64,000 nt of DNA from Bacteroidota bacterium (GTDB lineage: Bacteria > Bacteroidota > Bacteroidia > Chitinophagales > Chitinophagaceae), in assembly GCA_005882315.1 (NCBI GenBank), contig VBAR01000003.1, forward strand, positions 564,907 to 628,906, written 5' to 3'. Every line of letters starts with the position of its first letter. Position 1 is the first letter of the stretch. Shown one piece after another: positions 1 through 9,493 of the stretch. The translations under genes and the position numbers were made by a program. Below the pieces are notes generated by a model that had not been told where the DNA came from, did not search any database, and worked only from the letters and a program-made list of their open reading frames with translations.

Positions 1-1
1 C

Positions 2-379
2 GTAAGCGACAGCATTCCGCAATATGAATGGAAACTACAACCCGAAACAAGAACCATTGCAAATTTCGAATGTAAAAAAGCGATCACCCGTATCTGCGAT
101 TCAGTAGTAATAGTTGCCTTTTATACGGAAGAGATTCCCGTTTCATCCGGCCCTGAATCATTTGGCGGTTTACCGGGCATGATACTAGGGTTAGCTGTTC
201 CCCGTTTATATACTACATGGTTTGCAACAAGTCTTGAAATTTCGAACGCTGCACCACCTGCAGCACCAACAAAAGGTAAAGACACAGATTCAAAAGGATT
301 ATTAAAATCAATTGAATCGGGTATTGGTAAATGGGATGCCAAGTATAAGGATAGATTGATCTGGCAATCGATATTGTAA
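2..379 (+). CDS. GLPGLI family protein, C-terminal part (5' end outside window)
   Basis: The frame is open from the left edge to a TAA stop at 377-379; the gene starts before the window. The visible 125 residues contain FTEEIPVSSGPESFGGLPG-type sequence with the core GLPGMILGL (about residues 57-65 of the visible part), the diagnostic motif of the Bacteroidota GLPGLI family (exported, function unknown). Just upstream are the conserved-looking 'YEWKL' and 'FECKKA' segments typical of the family. An ATG at 179 would give a 66-residue frame, but the family motif continues upstream of it, so that start is false. It is convergent with the amylase gene, one base after its stop. Confidence 0.85.
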   Translation, partial: VSDSIPQYEWKLQPETRTIANFECKKAITRICDSVVIVAFYTEEIPVSSGPESFGGLPGMILGLAVPRLYTTWFATSLEISNAAPPAAPTKGKDTDSKGLLKSIESGIGKWDAKYKDRLIWQSIL

Positions 380-380
380 A

Positions 381-2255
381 TTATTTTTTCAATTCCAGTA
401 CCAATACATATTTTTCTCCAAGCGTCAATGTAGGTTCAAGATTGAACGTAGCTCCTGTTGCTGCATCCAGTGCTTTTGTAAATCCATTCATCCGTTCTGC
501 AAATCTTGAAAGATCAATAATAGCCGGCGTTTCATTCGAGTTTACAATGCACATGACTGTTTGCGTGGATGTATAGCGGAAATAAACATAAACACCATCC
601 TCCGGTACAAACTGCATGGTCTTACCGTTTTTTATTGCGGATGAGTTTTTCCGGAAATTGGCCAATGTTTTTACATAATTAAATGCTTCATTCTCTTCAG
701 CAGTTCTACCAGATGCATCAAATTTGTTTTGCGCATCGCCGGGCCAGCCACCGGGAAAATCTTTTCTTACTTCAGCATCAGTTGGATCTTTAAAATTTTT
801 CATCAGTATCTCTGTGCCGTAATAGAACTGCGGTATCCCTCTTATGGTAAACAACATTGCAATTGCCATTTTATAGTTGCGCATATTTTCTCCAACAATT
901 GAATAAATGCGATCCTGGTCATGATTATCCAGCGAGGTACAATTATTCATCGGGTTTTTATAAAGCATATCCTGGGCAAGTGTTGTATAAAGACTACTTA
1001 CTCCCCCATCCCAACTAAATGGCTGTTTGATCGCATTGTGAATGGAAAACATAACAGGAAAATCAGTAACACCCGGGCAATTATGTTTAAAAGGAACCGT
1101 AAGATTATTTTCAGAATAGTAAGCTGTGCTGGCAACAAGGTTCACTGCTGTCTCGCCAAAAACAGTGATCTTCGAAAACTCTTTGCGTAATACATCATTT
1201 ATTTTATTAAGAAAGACAGGGTCATTATAAAAATAAGTATCTACCCGCCAACCGTCCAATCCAAATTCTTCTGTAGCCCAAACTGCATACTGAATTAAAA
1301 AATTTGAAACAAAAGGGTTTCGTTGATTTAGATCCACCAAAAAAGGTGTGAACCATCCATCGGCTGTGATCTTTGCATCCAGTTTAGAAGCATTCGGATC
1401 GAACAGTGTTTGATTTTTATGAGAAGTATTCTGGTAGGTTGGCCATTGATTTATCCAATCCTTTGCAGGCAGATCACGAAAAAGAAAATGATCATTACCG
1501 ATATGATTGTACACAGCATCCTGGATAATTTTCATTCCCTTTTTATGGGCCTCATCAATCAAAGATCTATATGCTTCATTTCCTCCAAATCGCTTGTCCA
1601 CTTCATACTGATTCGTAAATGCATAACCATGATAAGTGCTGCGGCTTGTACCGCCTTCCATTGTCCGGCTCATATTATTTTCAGTCACCGGTGTCATCCA
1701 GATAGCAGTAGCACCTAGATCTTTTAAATAATCAAGATGGTTTTGCACACCTTTTAGATCACCACCATGCCGGTCGAATGGATTATTGCGGTCATGATCC
1801 TTATCCCTCATATCAGCGAAAAAATCATTAGAAGGATCGCCATTACTAAAGCGATCTGGCATTATTAAATAAATCAGATCCTCTGATGTAGCTCCTTTTA
1901 CTCTTGTCTTACCATTTTCTTTGCTGCGGGATTTTAATTCATAGCTTATATCTTCTGCAGCTATTCCGCTACCGGAAAGAATTATTTTAAACCTGCCCGG
2001 TTTAGCTGCGACAGAAATCGTAATATCAACAATCAAATAGTTGTTGCTTTCCAGTTTTGTTGTTTTATCAAGTTTGATACCGGGATAAGTTATACTGACT
2101 TTAGAATACTGTTTAATATTTTCTCCATGCAAAACGATCTGCAGTTTTGGATTTTTCATTCCCACCCACCAATGAGTGGGATATACTCCAAACATATCCG
2201 TAGCATTGGCAGTGTTTGCAAATACTATTAAGAGGATAAAAAATATTTTTTTCAT
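381..2255 (-). CDS. SusA-like alpha-amylase / neopullulanase-cyclomaltodextrinase (GH13), exported
   Basis: Predicted to hydrolyse maltodextrins or cyclodextrins in the periplasm. From ATG 2255 the product is 624 residues with a signal peptide (MKKIFFILLIVFANTANA); the frame also opens at a TTG at 2285, but that would bury the signal peptide and overlap the upstream gene. An N-terminal beta domain (about 25-110) precedes the GH13 barrel. Conserved regions are DAVYNH (about 247-251), GWRVD with nucleophile Asp339, FGE with acid/base Glu368, and DNHD with Asp446. A small C-terminal beta domain ends the protein, the layout of cyclomaltodextrinase-type SusA. It starts one base after the stop of the maltose-type transporter, so the two are probably co-transcribed. 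Family confidence is high; exact substrate is inferred. Confidence 0.9.
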   Translation of the reverse strand: MKKIFFILLIVFANTANATDMFGVYPTHWWVGMKNPKLQIVLHGENIKQYSKVSITYPGIKLDKTTKLESNNYLIVDITISVAAKPGRFKIILSGSGIAAEDISYELKSRSKENGKTRVKGATSEDLIYLIMPDRFSNGDPSNDFFADMRDKDHDRNNPFDRHGGDLKGVQNHLDYLKDLGATAIWMTPVTENNMSRTMEGGTSRSTYHGYAFTNQYEVDKRFGGNEAYRSLIDEAHKKGMKIIQDAVYNHIGNDHFLFRDLPAKDWINQWPTYQNTSHKNQTLFDPNASKLDAKITADGWFTPFLVDLNQRNPFVSNFLIQYAVWATEEFGLDGWRVDTYFYNDPVFLNKINDVLRKEFSKITVFGETAVNLVASTAYYSENNLTVPFKHNCPGVTDFPVMFSIHNAIKQPFSWDGGVSSLYTTLAQDMLYKNPMNNCTSLDNHDQDRIYSIVGENMRNYKMAIAMLFTIRGIPQFYYGTEILMKNFKDPTDAEVRKDFPGGWPGDAQNKFDASGRTAEENEAFNYVKTLANFRKNSSAIKNGKTMQFVPEDGVYVYFRYTSTQTVMCIVNSNETPAIIDLSRFAERMNGFTKALDAATGATFNLEPTLTLGEKYVLVLELKK

Positions 2256-2256
2256 A

Positions 2257-3588
2257 TCACTTACCATGTTTTGATTCTTTAACAATCAATGAACAAACGA
2301 TGCCAGCTGTGCAGAGGAGTATGCCACCAATGAGTACTGCAGTCAGCCGGTCATTATGAAGAAAATTCTCCATGATCTTTCCAAAGAATAACGAAGCAAT
2401 TATTTCAGGAAGCACAATAAAGAAATTGAAGATGCCCATATAAATACCCATTTTTTCGGCGGGCAGGCTTCCGGAAAGCATTGAATAGGGCATTGATAGT
2501 ATAGATGCCCAGGCAATACCAACCATACTCATGGACATATAAAGCATCCAGGGTTCATGAATAAAATTTACTGAAATTAAACCCAGCCCACCAATGATTA
2601 GGCAAACTGTGTGTGTCATTTTCATTCCTATCTTACCAACCCAAAAAGGAATTGTGAATGAAAAAGCAAAAGTGACAAGATTCAAAATGGCAGAAGTAGC
2701 ATTTGCATGCTCAAGTCCCTTAGTATAAACTTCACTGTTTGTTTTCGCATCACCACCAAATATATCGGCAGCTACACCAGTACTGTAATAAAACCACATG
2801 AGGAATAAACCTGGCCATGTTAAAAACTGAACAACAGCCAGTCTTTTCATTTGATCTGGCATATTACCAATTGCTGATATTATTTCTTTTGCAATACCCT
2901 CGCCTTTATGTTCCTTTTTTAAATTCTCCTTCCAGTTCGGATCTGAAGGTGGATACTCTTTACTCTTGAACACAGTAAGTAAAACTGCTCCGAGAAAAAC
3001 AAAAGCTCCGATATAAAAAGACCACATAATATTTTGCGGAATGCCCCCCGCTCCTTTCTCTCTTGAAACACCAAACCAATTAACCAATAACCCTGGCAAA
3101 AAACCCGCAATAAAAGATGCAGCGCCAATAAACATGCTCTGCATCGAATAACCGAAAGAACGTTGCTTATCATTCAGGTTGTCTGCAACAAATGCCCTGA
3201 AGGGTTCCATGCTTATATTAATACAAGAATCTAAAATCCATAATGTACCTGCGGCCATCCAAACTGCAGAAGAGTTTGGCATAATAAATAATGCCAGTGA
3301 ACTTAATATAGCACCAACAAGGAAATAAGGTCTTCTTCTCCCCCATCTCGGATGCCATGTTCTGTCGCTAAAATATCCGATGATAGGTTGAACAAGTAAG
3401 CCAGTCATTGGGGCTGCTAACCATAAGCCCGGTATTTCTTCAGGAGTAGCACCGAGGAATTCATAAATAGCACTCATGTTTCCCATTTGCAAACTCCAGC
3501 CGAACTGAATTCCGAAAAATCCGAAACACATATTCCAGATTTGCCAGAAAGATAAACGTGGCTTTATACCGGTGTAGACTGTAGACAT
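2257..3588 (-). CDS. MFS sugar transporter, maltose/sucrose (SLC45/GPH-like) type
   Basis: An inner-membrane carrier of about 443 residues with 12 hydrophobic segments, probably taking up maltose or maltodextrins with a cation. The N-terminal part has the family signature around FGFFGIQFGWSLQ and the cytoplasmic loop DRTWHPRWGRRRP between TM2 and TM3, as in SLC45-like maltose/sucrose carriers of Bacteroidota. I chose ATG 3588; a TTG at 3594 also opens the frame. It lies directly upstream of the SusA-like amylase, which supports a maltodextrin role: hydrolysis in the periplasm and import of the products. A terminator between this gene and glgC makes it a separate transcription unit. Confidence 0.85.
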   Translation of the reverse strand: MSTVYTGIKPRLSFWQIWNMCFGFFGIQFGWSLQMGNMSAIYEFLGATPEEIPGLWLAAPMTGLLVQPIIGYFSDRTWHPRWGRRRPYFLVGAILSSLALFIMPNSSAVWMAAGTLWILDSCINISMEPFRAFVADNLNDKQRSFGYSMQSMFIGAASFIAGFLPGLLVNWFGVSREKGAGGIPQNIMWSFYIGAFVFLGAVLLTVFKSKEYPPSDPNWKENLKKEHKGEGIAKEIISAIGNMPDQMKRLAVVQFLTWPGLFLMWFYYSTGVAADIFGGDAKTNSEVYTKGLEHANATSAILNLVTFAFSFTIPFWVGKIGMKMTHTVCLIIGGLGLISVNFIHEPWMLYMSMSMVGIAWASILSMPYSMLSGSLPAEKMGIYMGIFNFFIVLPEIIASLFFGKIMENFLHNDRLTAVLIGGILLCTAGIVCSLIVKESKHGK

Positions 3589-3657
3589 ATGCAAGCATTA
3601 TTTAATGGATGGAAGATAAGGAGATTAAGTGCAGATTGCTTATGCTGTAGAACTTTC

Positions 3658-3684
3658 TAAAAAAAATCCCGCCGGTGGCGGGAT
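3658..3684 (-). terminator. Rho-independent terminator after glgC
   Basis: An 8-bp stem ATCCCGCC / GGCGGGAT (3666-3673 with 3677-3684) with a 3-base loop. On the minus strand it is followed by a run of about eight T (plus-strand A run 3658-3666). It lies 22 bp after the glgC stop and separates glgC from the transporter-amylase pair. Confidence 0.85.
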
Positions 3685-3706
3685 AGAAATCGTTTGCGGT
3701 TGAAAA

Positions 3707-4996
3707 TTAAATTACAAACCCATCGGGTATCACTGATCCTTTCTTTATGACGACAATACCGTCTTTCACTGTATAGAGTATGTGATCCTGGTTTTGCAAA
3801 TGATTACCGCCATTAATACGTACATCACTTCCTATTCGTACGTTTTTATCAATGATCGCATTGCGGATATAACATCTTTCACCAATACCCAATTCTGGCA
3901 ATCCTTTCGCTTTTGCTTCAGCAATTTCATTTAATGTTTCATACTGGTCATTACCCATCATATAAGTACTTACCAGTGTAGTGCCGTGGCCAATTCGTGA
4001 ACGAATGCCAACAACACTATGCTCCACACGGGATGCATTTATAATGGAACCTTCAGCTATCATTGTTTTCTCCAGCGTAGTGCCGCTGATCTTTGCGGGT
4101 GGCAGCATGCGGGCCCTTGTGTAAATAGTACGTTCATCATCAAATAAATTAAATGCCGGTATATCTTCTGTAAGATCAAGATTGGCCTCAAAAAATGAAT
4201 AGATATTTCCAATATCAGTCCAGTAACCTGTGTATTGGTAGCTTGCTACTTTCAGTTTATTAATAGACTGAGGGATGATCTCTTTTCCAAAATCTGTTGC
4301 GTCAGCATAATCAGTTTGCAACAGATCAAATAACAATTGGCGGTTAAAAATATAGATACCCATCGAAGCAAGATAATTCCGGCCAGCCGCTTTCATCTGG
4401 GCATTCGTTTCACTTACCCATTCAGGCAATAACTCTTTTTTGGGTTTTTCAATAAATGCAGTAACAAGTCCTTCCTGTGATTTTAAAATACCAAACTCAG
4501 GGGCTTCTCTGTCACCAACCGGAATTGTTGCAATAGAAATATCAGCGCCAAGTTGTTTATGATTTTCCAGCATCTCTGCAAAATCCATTTGATATAACTG
4601 GTCACCTGATAAGATCAAAACATAATCGCTTTCAAAAGGGCCAATATGACGAAGTCCCTGTCTTACCGCATCTGCAGTACCTTGAAACCAGGTTGGGTTA
4701 TCGGGAGTTTGCTCAGCAGCAAGGATATCGACGAAAGCTTTACTGAAAGCACTAAAGTGATAAGTATTCTTAATATGTCTGTTAAGCGATGCAGAGTTGA
4801 ATTGCGTTAACACAAACATTCTTCCTATCCCATTGTTCAGGCAATTTGAAATTGGAATGTCAACGAGACGGTATTTACCCGCAATTGGAACAGCGGGTTT
4901 GCTTCTGCTTGAAGTAAGCGGGTATAATCTTGAACCCGCACCGCCACCGAGGATCACGGATAATACTTCATTTGTAGTTATAGTTCTGGTAGCCAT
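3707..4996 (-). CDS. glgC: Glucose-1-phosphate adenylyltransferase (ADP-glucose pyrophosphorylase)
   Basis: Makes ADP-glucose from glucose-1-phosphate and ATP, the committed step of bacterial glycogen synthesis. The 429 residues show the N-terminal nucleotidyltransferase motif ILGGGAGSRLYPLT followed by the KPAVPIAGKYRLVDIPISN segment, the LSGDQLY motif, and GIYIFN and the YWTDIGN segment. The C-terminal third (from about 290) is hexapeptide-like left-handed beta helix. Length matches the family. It follows glgA with an 8-bp gap and precedes a strong terminator, so it is the last gene of a transporter-glgA-glgC unit. Cytoplasmic. Confidence 0.96.
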   Translation of the reverse strand: MATRTITTNEVLSVILGGGAGSRLYPLTSSRSKPAVPIAGKYRLVDIPISNCLNNGIGRMFVLTQFNSASLNRHIKNTYHFSAFSKAFVDILAAEQTPDNPTWFQGTADAVRQGLRHIGPFESDYVLILSGDQLYQMDFAEMLENHKQLGADISIATIPVGDREAPEFGILKSQEGLVTAFIEKPKKELLPEWVSETNAQMKAAGRNYLASMGIYIFNRQLLFDLLQTDYADATDFGKEIIPQSINKLKVASYQYTGYWTDIGNIYSFFEANLDLTEDIPAFNLFDDERTIYTRARMLPPAKISGTTLEKTMIAEGSIINASRVEHSVVGIRSRIGHGTTLVSTYMMGNDQYETLNEIAEAKAKGLPELGIGERCYIRNAIIDKNVRIGSDVRINGGNHLQNQDHILYTVKDGIVVIKKGSVIPDGFVI

Positions 4997-5004
4997 AATT
5001 GAAT

Positions 5005-6423
5005 TTATTTAAGCGACTCATATAAAGATATATATTGTCCGGCAGAATTTTCCCATGAGTGATCAATACGCATCATATATTCTCTTATCTCGTCAAATTG
5101 TTCTTTCTTATTATTATAAAGATCGATGGCCCGGCCAACAGAGTATGATATATCCCATGCGGATGCCCGGTCGAAACGAATACCGAAACCATCTTTTTCG
5201 CCAAAGTCTTTTACTGTATCCTTCAATCCACCTGTGCTGCGAACTATTGGAACAGTACCATAACGTAATGCATACATCTGGTTTAGTCCACAAGGTTCAA
5301 CACGGCTTGGCATTAAAAGAAAATCGGCACCAGCATATATTAAATGACTAAGCGATTCACTATACCCGATATAAACATTTACATATCCTTTCAATGAATA
5401 TTTCAATGCATCCAATTGTGCTTCTACAGCCGGATCACCGGAACCTAATATCAGGAAATTGCATTGCCCCTGGTGATGATAAATAGATGAACTGATAGCT
5501 TCAGGTAAAATATCGGCAGCCTTCTCTCCTACTAAGCGTCCAATGAAAGTAAATAATGGTTTTGCCGGATCTAGTTCAAATTCCTTACAAAGCTTTTTCT
5601 TATTTTTTTTCTTTCCCTTCTCAATATTTTCTGCTGTAAAGTTTTTTTCAATGAATTCATCTGTTTCCGGGTCCCATACTTCATTATCGATACCATTCAG
5701 TATCCCGGTACATTTCCCTTTTTCATATTCAAACAGATATTCAAGGCCATTGGAGTTGTAGCGCAGTTCATCCATATAGCTGTAGCTAACCGTACTTACC
5801 TTCCATGCACATTTAACTGCTGAAGCCAATGGGTTAATTGATTTCTTCCATTCAAGCATTCCGGATTTCCAGCTATCATAAGCAGGTATCAGGTTTGATT
5901 TACCCCAATCTATCCATCCCTGGTATTGTGCATTGTGAATTGTAAGAACAGTAGGAATGAATTCTAAGTTTTTAAACGCATAACAATATTTAACCATAAA
6001 CGGAATAAGCCCTGCATGATAGTCGTGCACATGAATTATATCAGGTCGGTGGCTCCATTTACTCACCCAATCGCAAAAAGCGATCTGGAAAGCAACGAAT
6101 CGTTCGGTGTCATCATCGTATCCATAAATTTTTTCACGGTCAAGCAATCCATTTATATCGATCAGGAATAGATCGAAACCGAGTTTGTTTGTTTTTTCTT
6201 TTATAACACTGTAATGAAAAAAACGTCCAGCCAGGTATTGCCCGCCTTCATGTACGAGTTCCCATTCATTTTGCAATAAATATTTTGTCCGGTACATGGG
6301 CATTACCACTTTGGCAAAATGCCCGATCTTGGTTTGATATTTAGGCAAGGCACCCACTACATCACCTAATCCGCCGGCCTTCGCCATAGGATAACATTCT
6401 GCAGAGACGTGTATGATTTCCAT
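5005..6423 (-). CDS. glgA: Glycogen synthase, ADP-glucose type (GT5)
   Basis: Transfers glucose from ADP-glucose to a growing alpha-1,4-glucan. At 472 residues it has the family length. The N-terminal KAGGLGDVVGALPK (about 15-28) is the KxGGL ADP-glucose-binding loop; the VHDYHAGL segment and the C-terminal EPCGLNQMYALRYGTVPIV and STGGLKDTV segments are GT5 signatures. It starts at ATG 6423, 11 bp after the FucP-like transporter stop, and lies 8 bp before glgC; this close spacing indicates one operon. A branching enzyme (glgB) is not in the window. Confidence 0.95.
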   Translation of the reverse strand: MEIIHVSAECYPMAKAGGLGDVVGALPKYQTKIGHFAKVVMPMYRTKYLLQNEWELVHEGGQYLAGRFFHYSVIKEKTNKLGFDLFLIDINGLLDREKIYGYDDDTERFVAFQIAFCDWVSKWSHRPDIIHVHDYHAGLIPFMVKYCYAFKNLEFIPTVLTIHNAQYQGWIDWGKSNLIPAYDSWKSGMLEWKKSINPLASAVKCAWKVSTVSYSYMDELRYNSNGLEYLFEYEKGKCTGILNGIDNEVWDPETDEFIEKNFTAENIEKGKKKNKKKLCKEFELDPAKPLFTFIGRLVGEKAADILPEAISSSIYHHQGQCNFLILGSGDPAVEAQLDALKYSLKGYVNVYIGYSESLSHLIYAGADFLLMPSRVEPCGLNQMYALRYGTVPIVRSTGGLKDTVKDFGEKDGFGIRFDRASAWDISYSVGRAIDLYNNKKEQFDEIREYMMRIDHSWENSAGQYISLYESLK

Positions 6424-6434
6424 ATAATACTTTA

Positions 6435-7703
6435 TTAGATCCCGGTCTTATACCCTCTTAGAGAATAATAGAGAATATAAATATAACAGGGTATCATTAG
6501 CCAATATCCCATTTGTTTTGAACCAAGCATTTTTGACAATTCACCATATAATGGCGGGAGAATAGCACCACCTACAATTCCCATGATAAGTAAAGCAGCT
6601 CCAATTTTTGTAAATCTGCCCAGGCCATCAATTGCCAGTGGCCAGATAGCCGGCCACATTACTGCATTTGAAAAACCCAGCAAAGCAAAACAGGCAACAG
6701 CGGTCATCCCTGTTGTGAAAATTGCTAATAAAACAAGAAACATACTCAGGATGGTGCTTGCCACCAATGCTTTCCTTTGTGAAATATATTTTGGAATACA
6801 AATAATGCCAGTAACATAACCCAATAATAATCCGTACCCGGTGAACGATGCAAACGTTGAGGATTTTTCCAGTGGGAAGCCAAGAAATTCACCAAATCCT
6901 GCAAATGTATCATAACTGATCACTTCAACTCCTACATAAAAGAAAATAGCAACTGCTCCCAACACGAGATGCGGGAACTGGAATACACTGGTTTTATCCT
7001 TGCGATGAAATGTATCAGCTTCCTCTTCCTCATTTATTTCAGGCAGGTGAAGAAAATAAATTACTACTGCAAGTATTGCTAAAACAATTGCAATAGTTAT
7101 ATAAGGATTCACTACCCTTGATGCCAGCAGATCCAGCTCAGCATTTTTATCACCGGCTGATAAAGTAAGCAATTTTGCTTTCAAGGCATCTACATCTTTT
7201 AAAACGATGCCACCTAAAATAAATACGGCAAGTATACCCGCTACTTTATTACAAATACCCATAATGCTGATACGTTGTGCAGCACTTTCCATCGGGCCCA
7301 AAACAGTAACATAAGGATTGGAAGCTGTTTGCAGTAATGCAAGACCAGTTCCTATTATAAATAAACCAATTAAAAATAAAGAATAGCTACGTGAACTTGC
7401 AGCTGGAATAAAAATTAATGCACCTGCTGCCATCACAAACAATCCTAATGACATACCTTTTTTGAAACCGGTCTTTTTAAGGATCAAAGAAGATGGAATA
7501 GCCATAACAAAATAAGCAGCAAAAAAAGCAGTAGCTACCAGGAAAGATTGTGTATCTGTCAGTTCACAGGCAATTTTTAAATACGGAATTAACTGGCTGT
7601 TGGCCCAGGTAACAAAACCGAAAATAAAAAAAAGTGCCCCGATTATGATCAAAGGAAAAATAAAACTGTTTCGCCGGTTGATGACTGCTGTTTGTGTATT
7701 CAT
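6435..7703 (-). CDS. FucP/GluP-like sugar:proton symporter (MFS)
   Basis: An inner-membrane sugar carrier of 422 residues with 12 hydrophobic segments. The N-terminal FFIFGFVTWANSQLIPYLK and the segment GLALLQTASNPYVTVLGP are signatures of the FucP / glucose-galactose MFS branch. It is the first gene of a minus-strand unit with glgA and glgC and is divergent from the ROK glucokinase at 7825. This suggests hexose import feeding phosphorylation and glycogen storage. The exact sugar (glucose, galactose, fucose) cannot be read from sequence. Confidence 0.88.
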   Translation of the reverse strand: MNTQTAVINRRNSFIFPLIIIGALFFIFGFVTWANSQLIPYLKIACELTDTQSFLVATAFFAAYFVMAIPSSLILKKTGFKKGMSLGLFVMAAGALIFIPAASSRSYSLFLIGLFIIGTGLALLQTASNPYVTVLGPMESAAQRISIMGICNKVAGILAVFILGGIVLKDVDALKAKLLTLSAGDKNAELDLLASRVVNPYITIAIVLAILAVVIYFLHLPEINEEEEADTFHRKDKTSVFQFPHLVLGAVAIFFYVGVEVISYDTFAGFGEFLGFPLEKSSTFASFTGYGLLLGYVTGIICIPKYISQRKALVASTILSMFLVLLAIFTTGMTAVACFALLGFSNAVMWPAIWPLAIDGLGRFTKIGAALLIMGIVGGAILPPLYGELSKMLGSKQMGYWLMIPCYIYILYYSLRGYKTGI

Positions 7704-7824
7704 AATAATGCAAAGTTTGCCCGAACTTAACGAAGAATCGGTAATTTGTAATAAACTATTTTTTGTATCCCTTCAATAATGTTTCTTTAGTTTCCTGTAC
7801 CTTCAGACCAGTTTAATTCTTACT

Positions 7825-8775
7825 ATGGAGCAACTCGTGATCGGCATTGATATCGGCGGTACCAGCACCAAATTCGGGATAGTGGATGTTGATGGTAATG
7901 TTTTATTCTCCGGCAATATGTCCACAAAAAAACATGCGACAGTTGAAACTTTTATAGATGAGCTCTACGAAGAATTGTCGGTACTGATAAAAAGAGCAGG
8001 CGGATCTTCAAGAATAAAAGGGATCGGTATTGGTGCACCTAACGGAAATTTTTACACCGGGAATATTGAATATGCAGCGAATCTTGTATGGCAGGGGATC
8101 GTGCCATTGTCAAAACTGGTGCAGGCAAAATTTAAATTACCTGTTGTAGTAACTAATGATGCGAATGCTGCAGCTATTGGCGAAATGACCTATGGCGCTG
8201 CGAAAGGAATGAAGGATTTTATAATGATAACACTCGGTACCGGTGTGGGCAGTGGTATCGTTGCAAACGGCCAGTTGATATACGGTCATGATGGTTTTGC
8301 CGGCGAGTTGGGTCATACTATAATTATCCCTGATGGAAGATTACATGCAGGCACAGGGAAAAAAGGATCATTGGAAAGTTATGCGTCTGCAACAGGTGTA
8401 ATGCTAACAGCTATTGAATTGCTGGTTAAAAGCAAAGAGCCAAGTTTATTGAGAGATGTACCGAAGGATAAACTCGATTCCAAAGCAGTACATGATGCGG
8501 CCCTTCAGGGTGATAAAATAGCGTTAGAGATCTTTGAATTCACCGGGAAAATTTTAGGGCTTGCATTGGCCAATGCAGTAATGTTCAGCAGCCCGGAAGC
8601 AATAATTCTTTTTGGTGGTCTTACCAAATCAGGCGAATATATTTTAAAGCCTACAAGAAAATATATGGAAGAAAACCTGATAAAAATTTTCCAGGGTAAA
8701 GTAAAAATATTAGTGAGCCATTTAAGAGAATCCGATGCTGCTATATTAGGAGCAAGTGCATTGGCCTGGGAATGA
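7825..8775 (+). CDS. ROK-family glucokinase
   Basis: Phosphorylates glucose at position 6 with ATP or another phosphate donor. The 316 residues have the phosphate loop DIGGTSTKFG (9-18), catalytic Asp112 in TNDANAA, TLGTGVGSG (137-145) and GELGH (160-164) with Glu161 and His164. The CxCGxxGC zinc motif normally following GH in many ROK kinases is absent: the stretch 165-184 has no cysteine, although the following SLESYAS segment is kept. Divergent from the FucP-like transporter with a 121-bp gap that should hold both promoters. Polyphosphate use cannot be excluded. Confidence 0.9.
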   Translation: MEQLVIGIDIGGTSTKFGIVDVDGNVLFSGNMSTKKHATVETFIDELYEELSVLIKRAGGSSRIKGIGIGAPNGNFYTGNIEYAANLVWQGIVPLSKLVQAKFKLPVVVTNDANAAAIGEMTYGAAKGMKDFIMITLGTGVGSGIVANGQLIYGHDGFAGELGHTIIIPDGRLHAGTGKKGSLESYASATGVMLTAIELLVKSKEPSLLRDVPKDKLDSKAVHDAALQGDKIALEIFEFTGKILGLALANAVMFSSPEAIILFGGLTKSGEYILKPTRKYMEENLIKIFQGKVKILVSHLRESDAAILGASALAWE

Positions 8776-8805
8776 TCAATTTTATTTTCTCAATCACATC
8801 CCTTC

Positions 8806-8846
8806 AAAAAAAGGAACAGCCACCCGCATATAACGTGATGGCTGTT
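8806..8846 (-). terminator. Terminator between convergent glucokinase and DUF4382 genes
   Basis: An 8-bp stem AACAGCCA / TGGCTGTT (8815-8822 with 8839-8846). Read on the minus strand it is followed by CC and seven T (plus A run 8806-8812), so it best terminates the DUF4382 gene; it may also serve the glucokinase gene from the other side. Confidence 0.7.
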
Positions 8847-8865
8847 TTACCCTAAATGTATAGCC

Positions 8866-9381
8866 CTAATTCTTAAGAGTTAAAACCGGTGAAAGGCGAT
8901 AAGTGCCATTACCTTCAAGAACTACAGAAAGATTTGCATCAAAGTCAACGATCAATGAATCCAAAGTTCCGTTGAGTTCTTTATCTACTTTGATCATCAA
9001 TTTTGTTTGTGTTCCATTATCCATTACTAATGGAAATGTTTGCCCGGCTACTTTAATTGAATTATTTGTACCCAGGTAGAGACGAATTTCCTTTACAAAA
9101 TTGGATGGTAAAATTCCTGTTGCAAGCAAAGTATCAACACCATTTTGCAAACCGAGCAGGTTATATATTCCGGCATTGGTACTTAAAGAAACCCAGGCTG
9201 AAGTATCATTCCTTAATTTTACTTTTACTTCCTGTATATCTACATTCACTTCTTCAAATGCCGCCGGCGCATCGGTCATATGAACATCTAACTTATAACT
9301 TCCTTTTTCTTTATTACATGCTAAAAATACGAGTGTAGATAAAATTGCGATTACTGCTGTAGCCAGCGTTATTCTTTTCAT
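8866..9381 (-). CDS. DUF4382 domain lipoprotein
   Basis: A 171-residue exported protein. The N-terminus is a lipoprotein signal ending in FLAC (Cys22), so it should be anchored in a membrane facing the periplasm or the surface. The body from about residue 28 (KLDVHMTDAPAAFEEVNVDIQEV) matches the DUF4382 pattern common in Bacteroidota: an all-beta domain with the conserved TDAP motif and a later IRLYLG segment. No catalytic motif is visible. It stands alone between two terminator-like regions. Function unknown. Confidence 0.8.
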   Translation of the reverse strand: MKRITLATAVIAILSTLVFLACNKEKGSYKLDVHMTDAPAAFEEVNVDIQEVKVKLRNDTSAWVSLSTNAGIYNLLGLQNGVDTLLATGILPSNFVKEIRLYLGTNNSIKVAGQTFPLVMDNGTQTKLMIKVDKELNGTLDSLIVDFDANLSVVLEGNGTYRLSPVLTLKN

Positions 9382-9493
9382 AGTTGACGTTTTGTTTTAT
9401 TGCAGTTGTATTCAGAAATACCATGCCAAACTGGATGTGAAATTTCCTTAACAACTTCAGGATACTGTCATATTTATGAAAAGTTGAAGCTGA

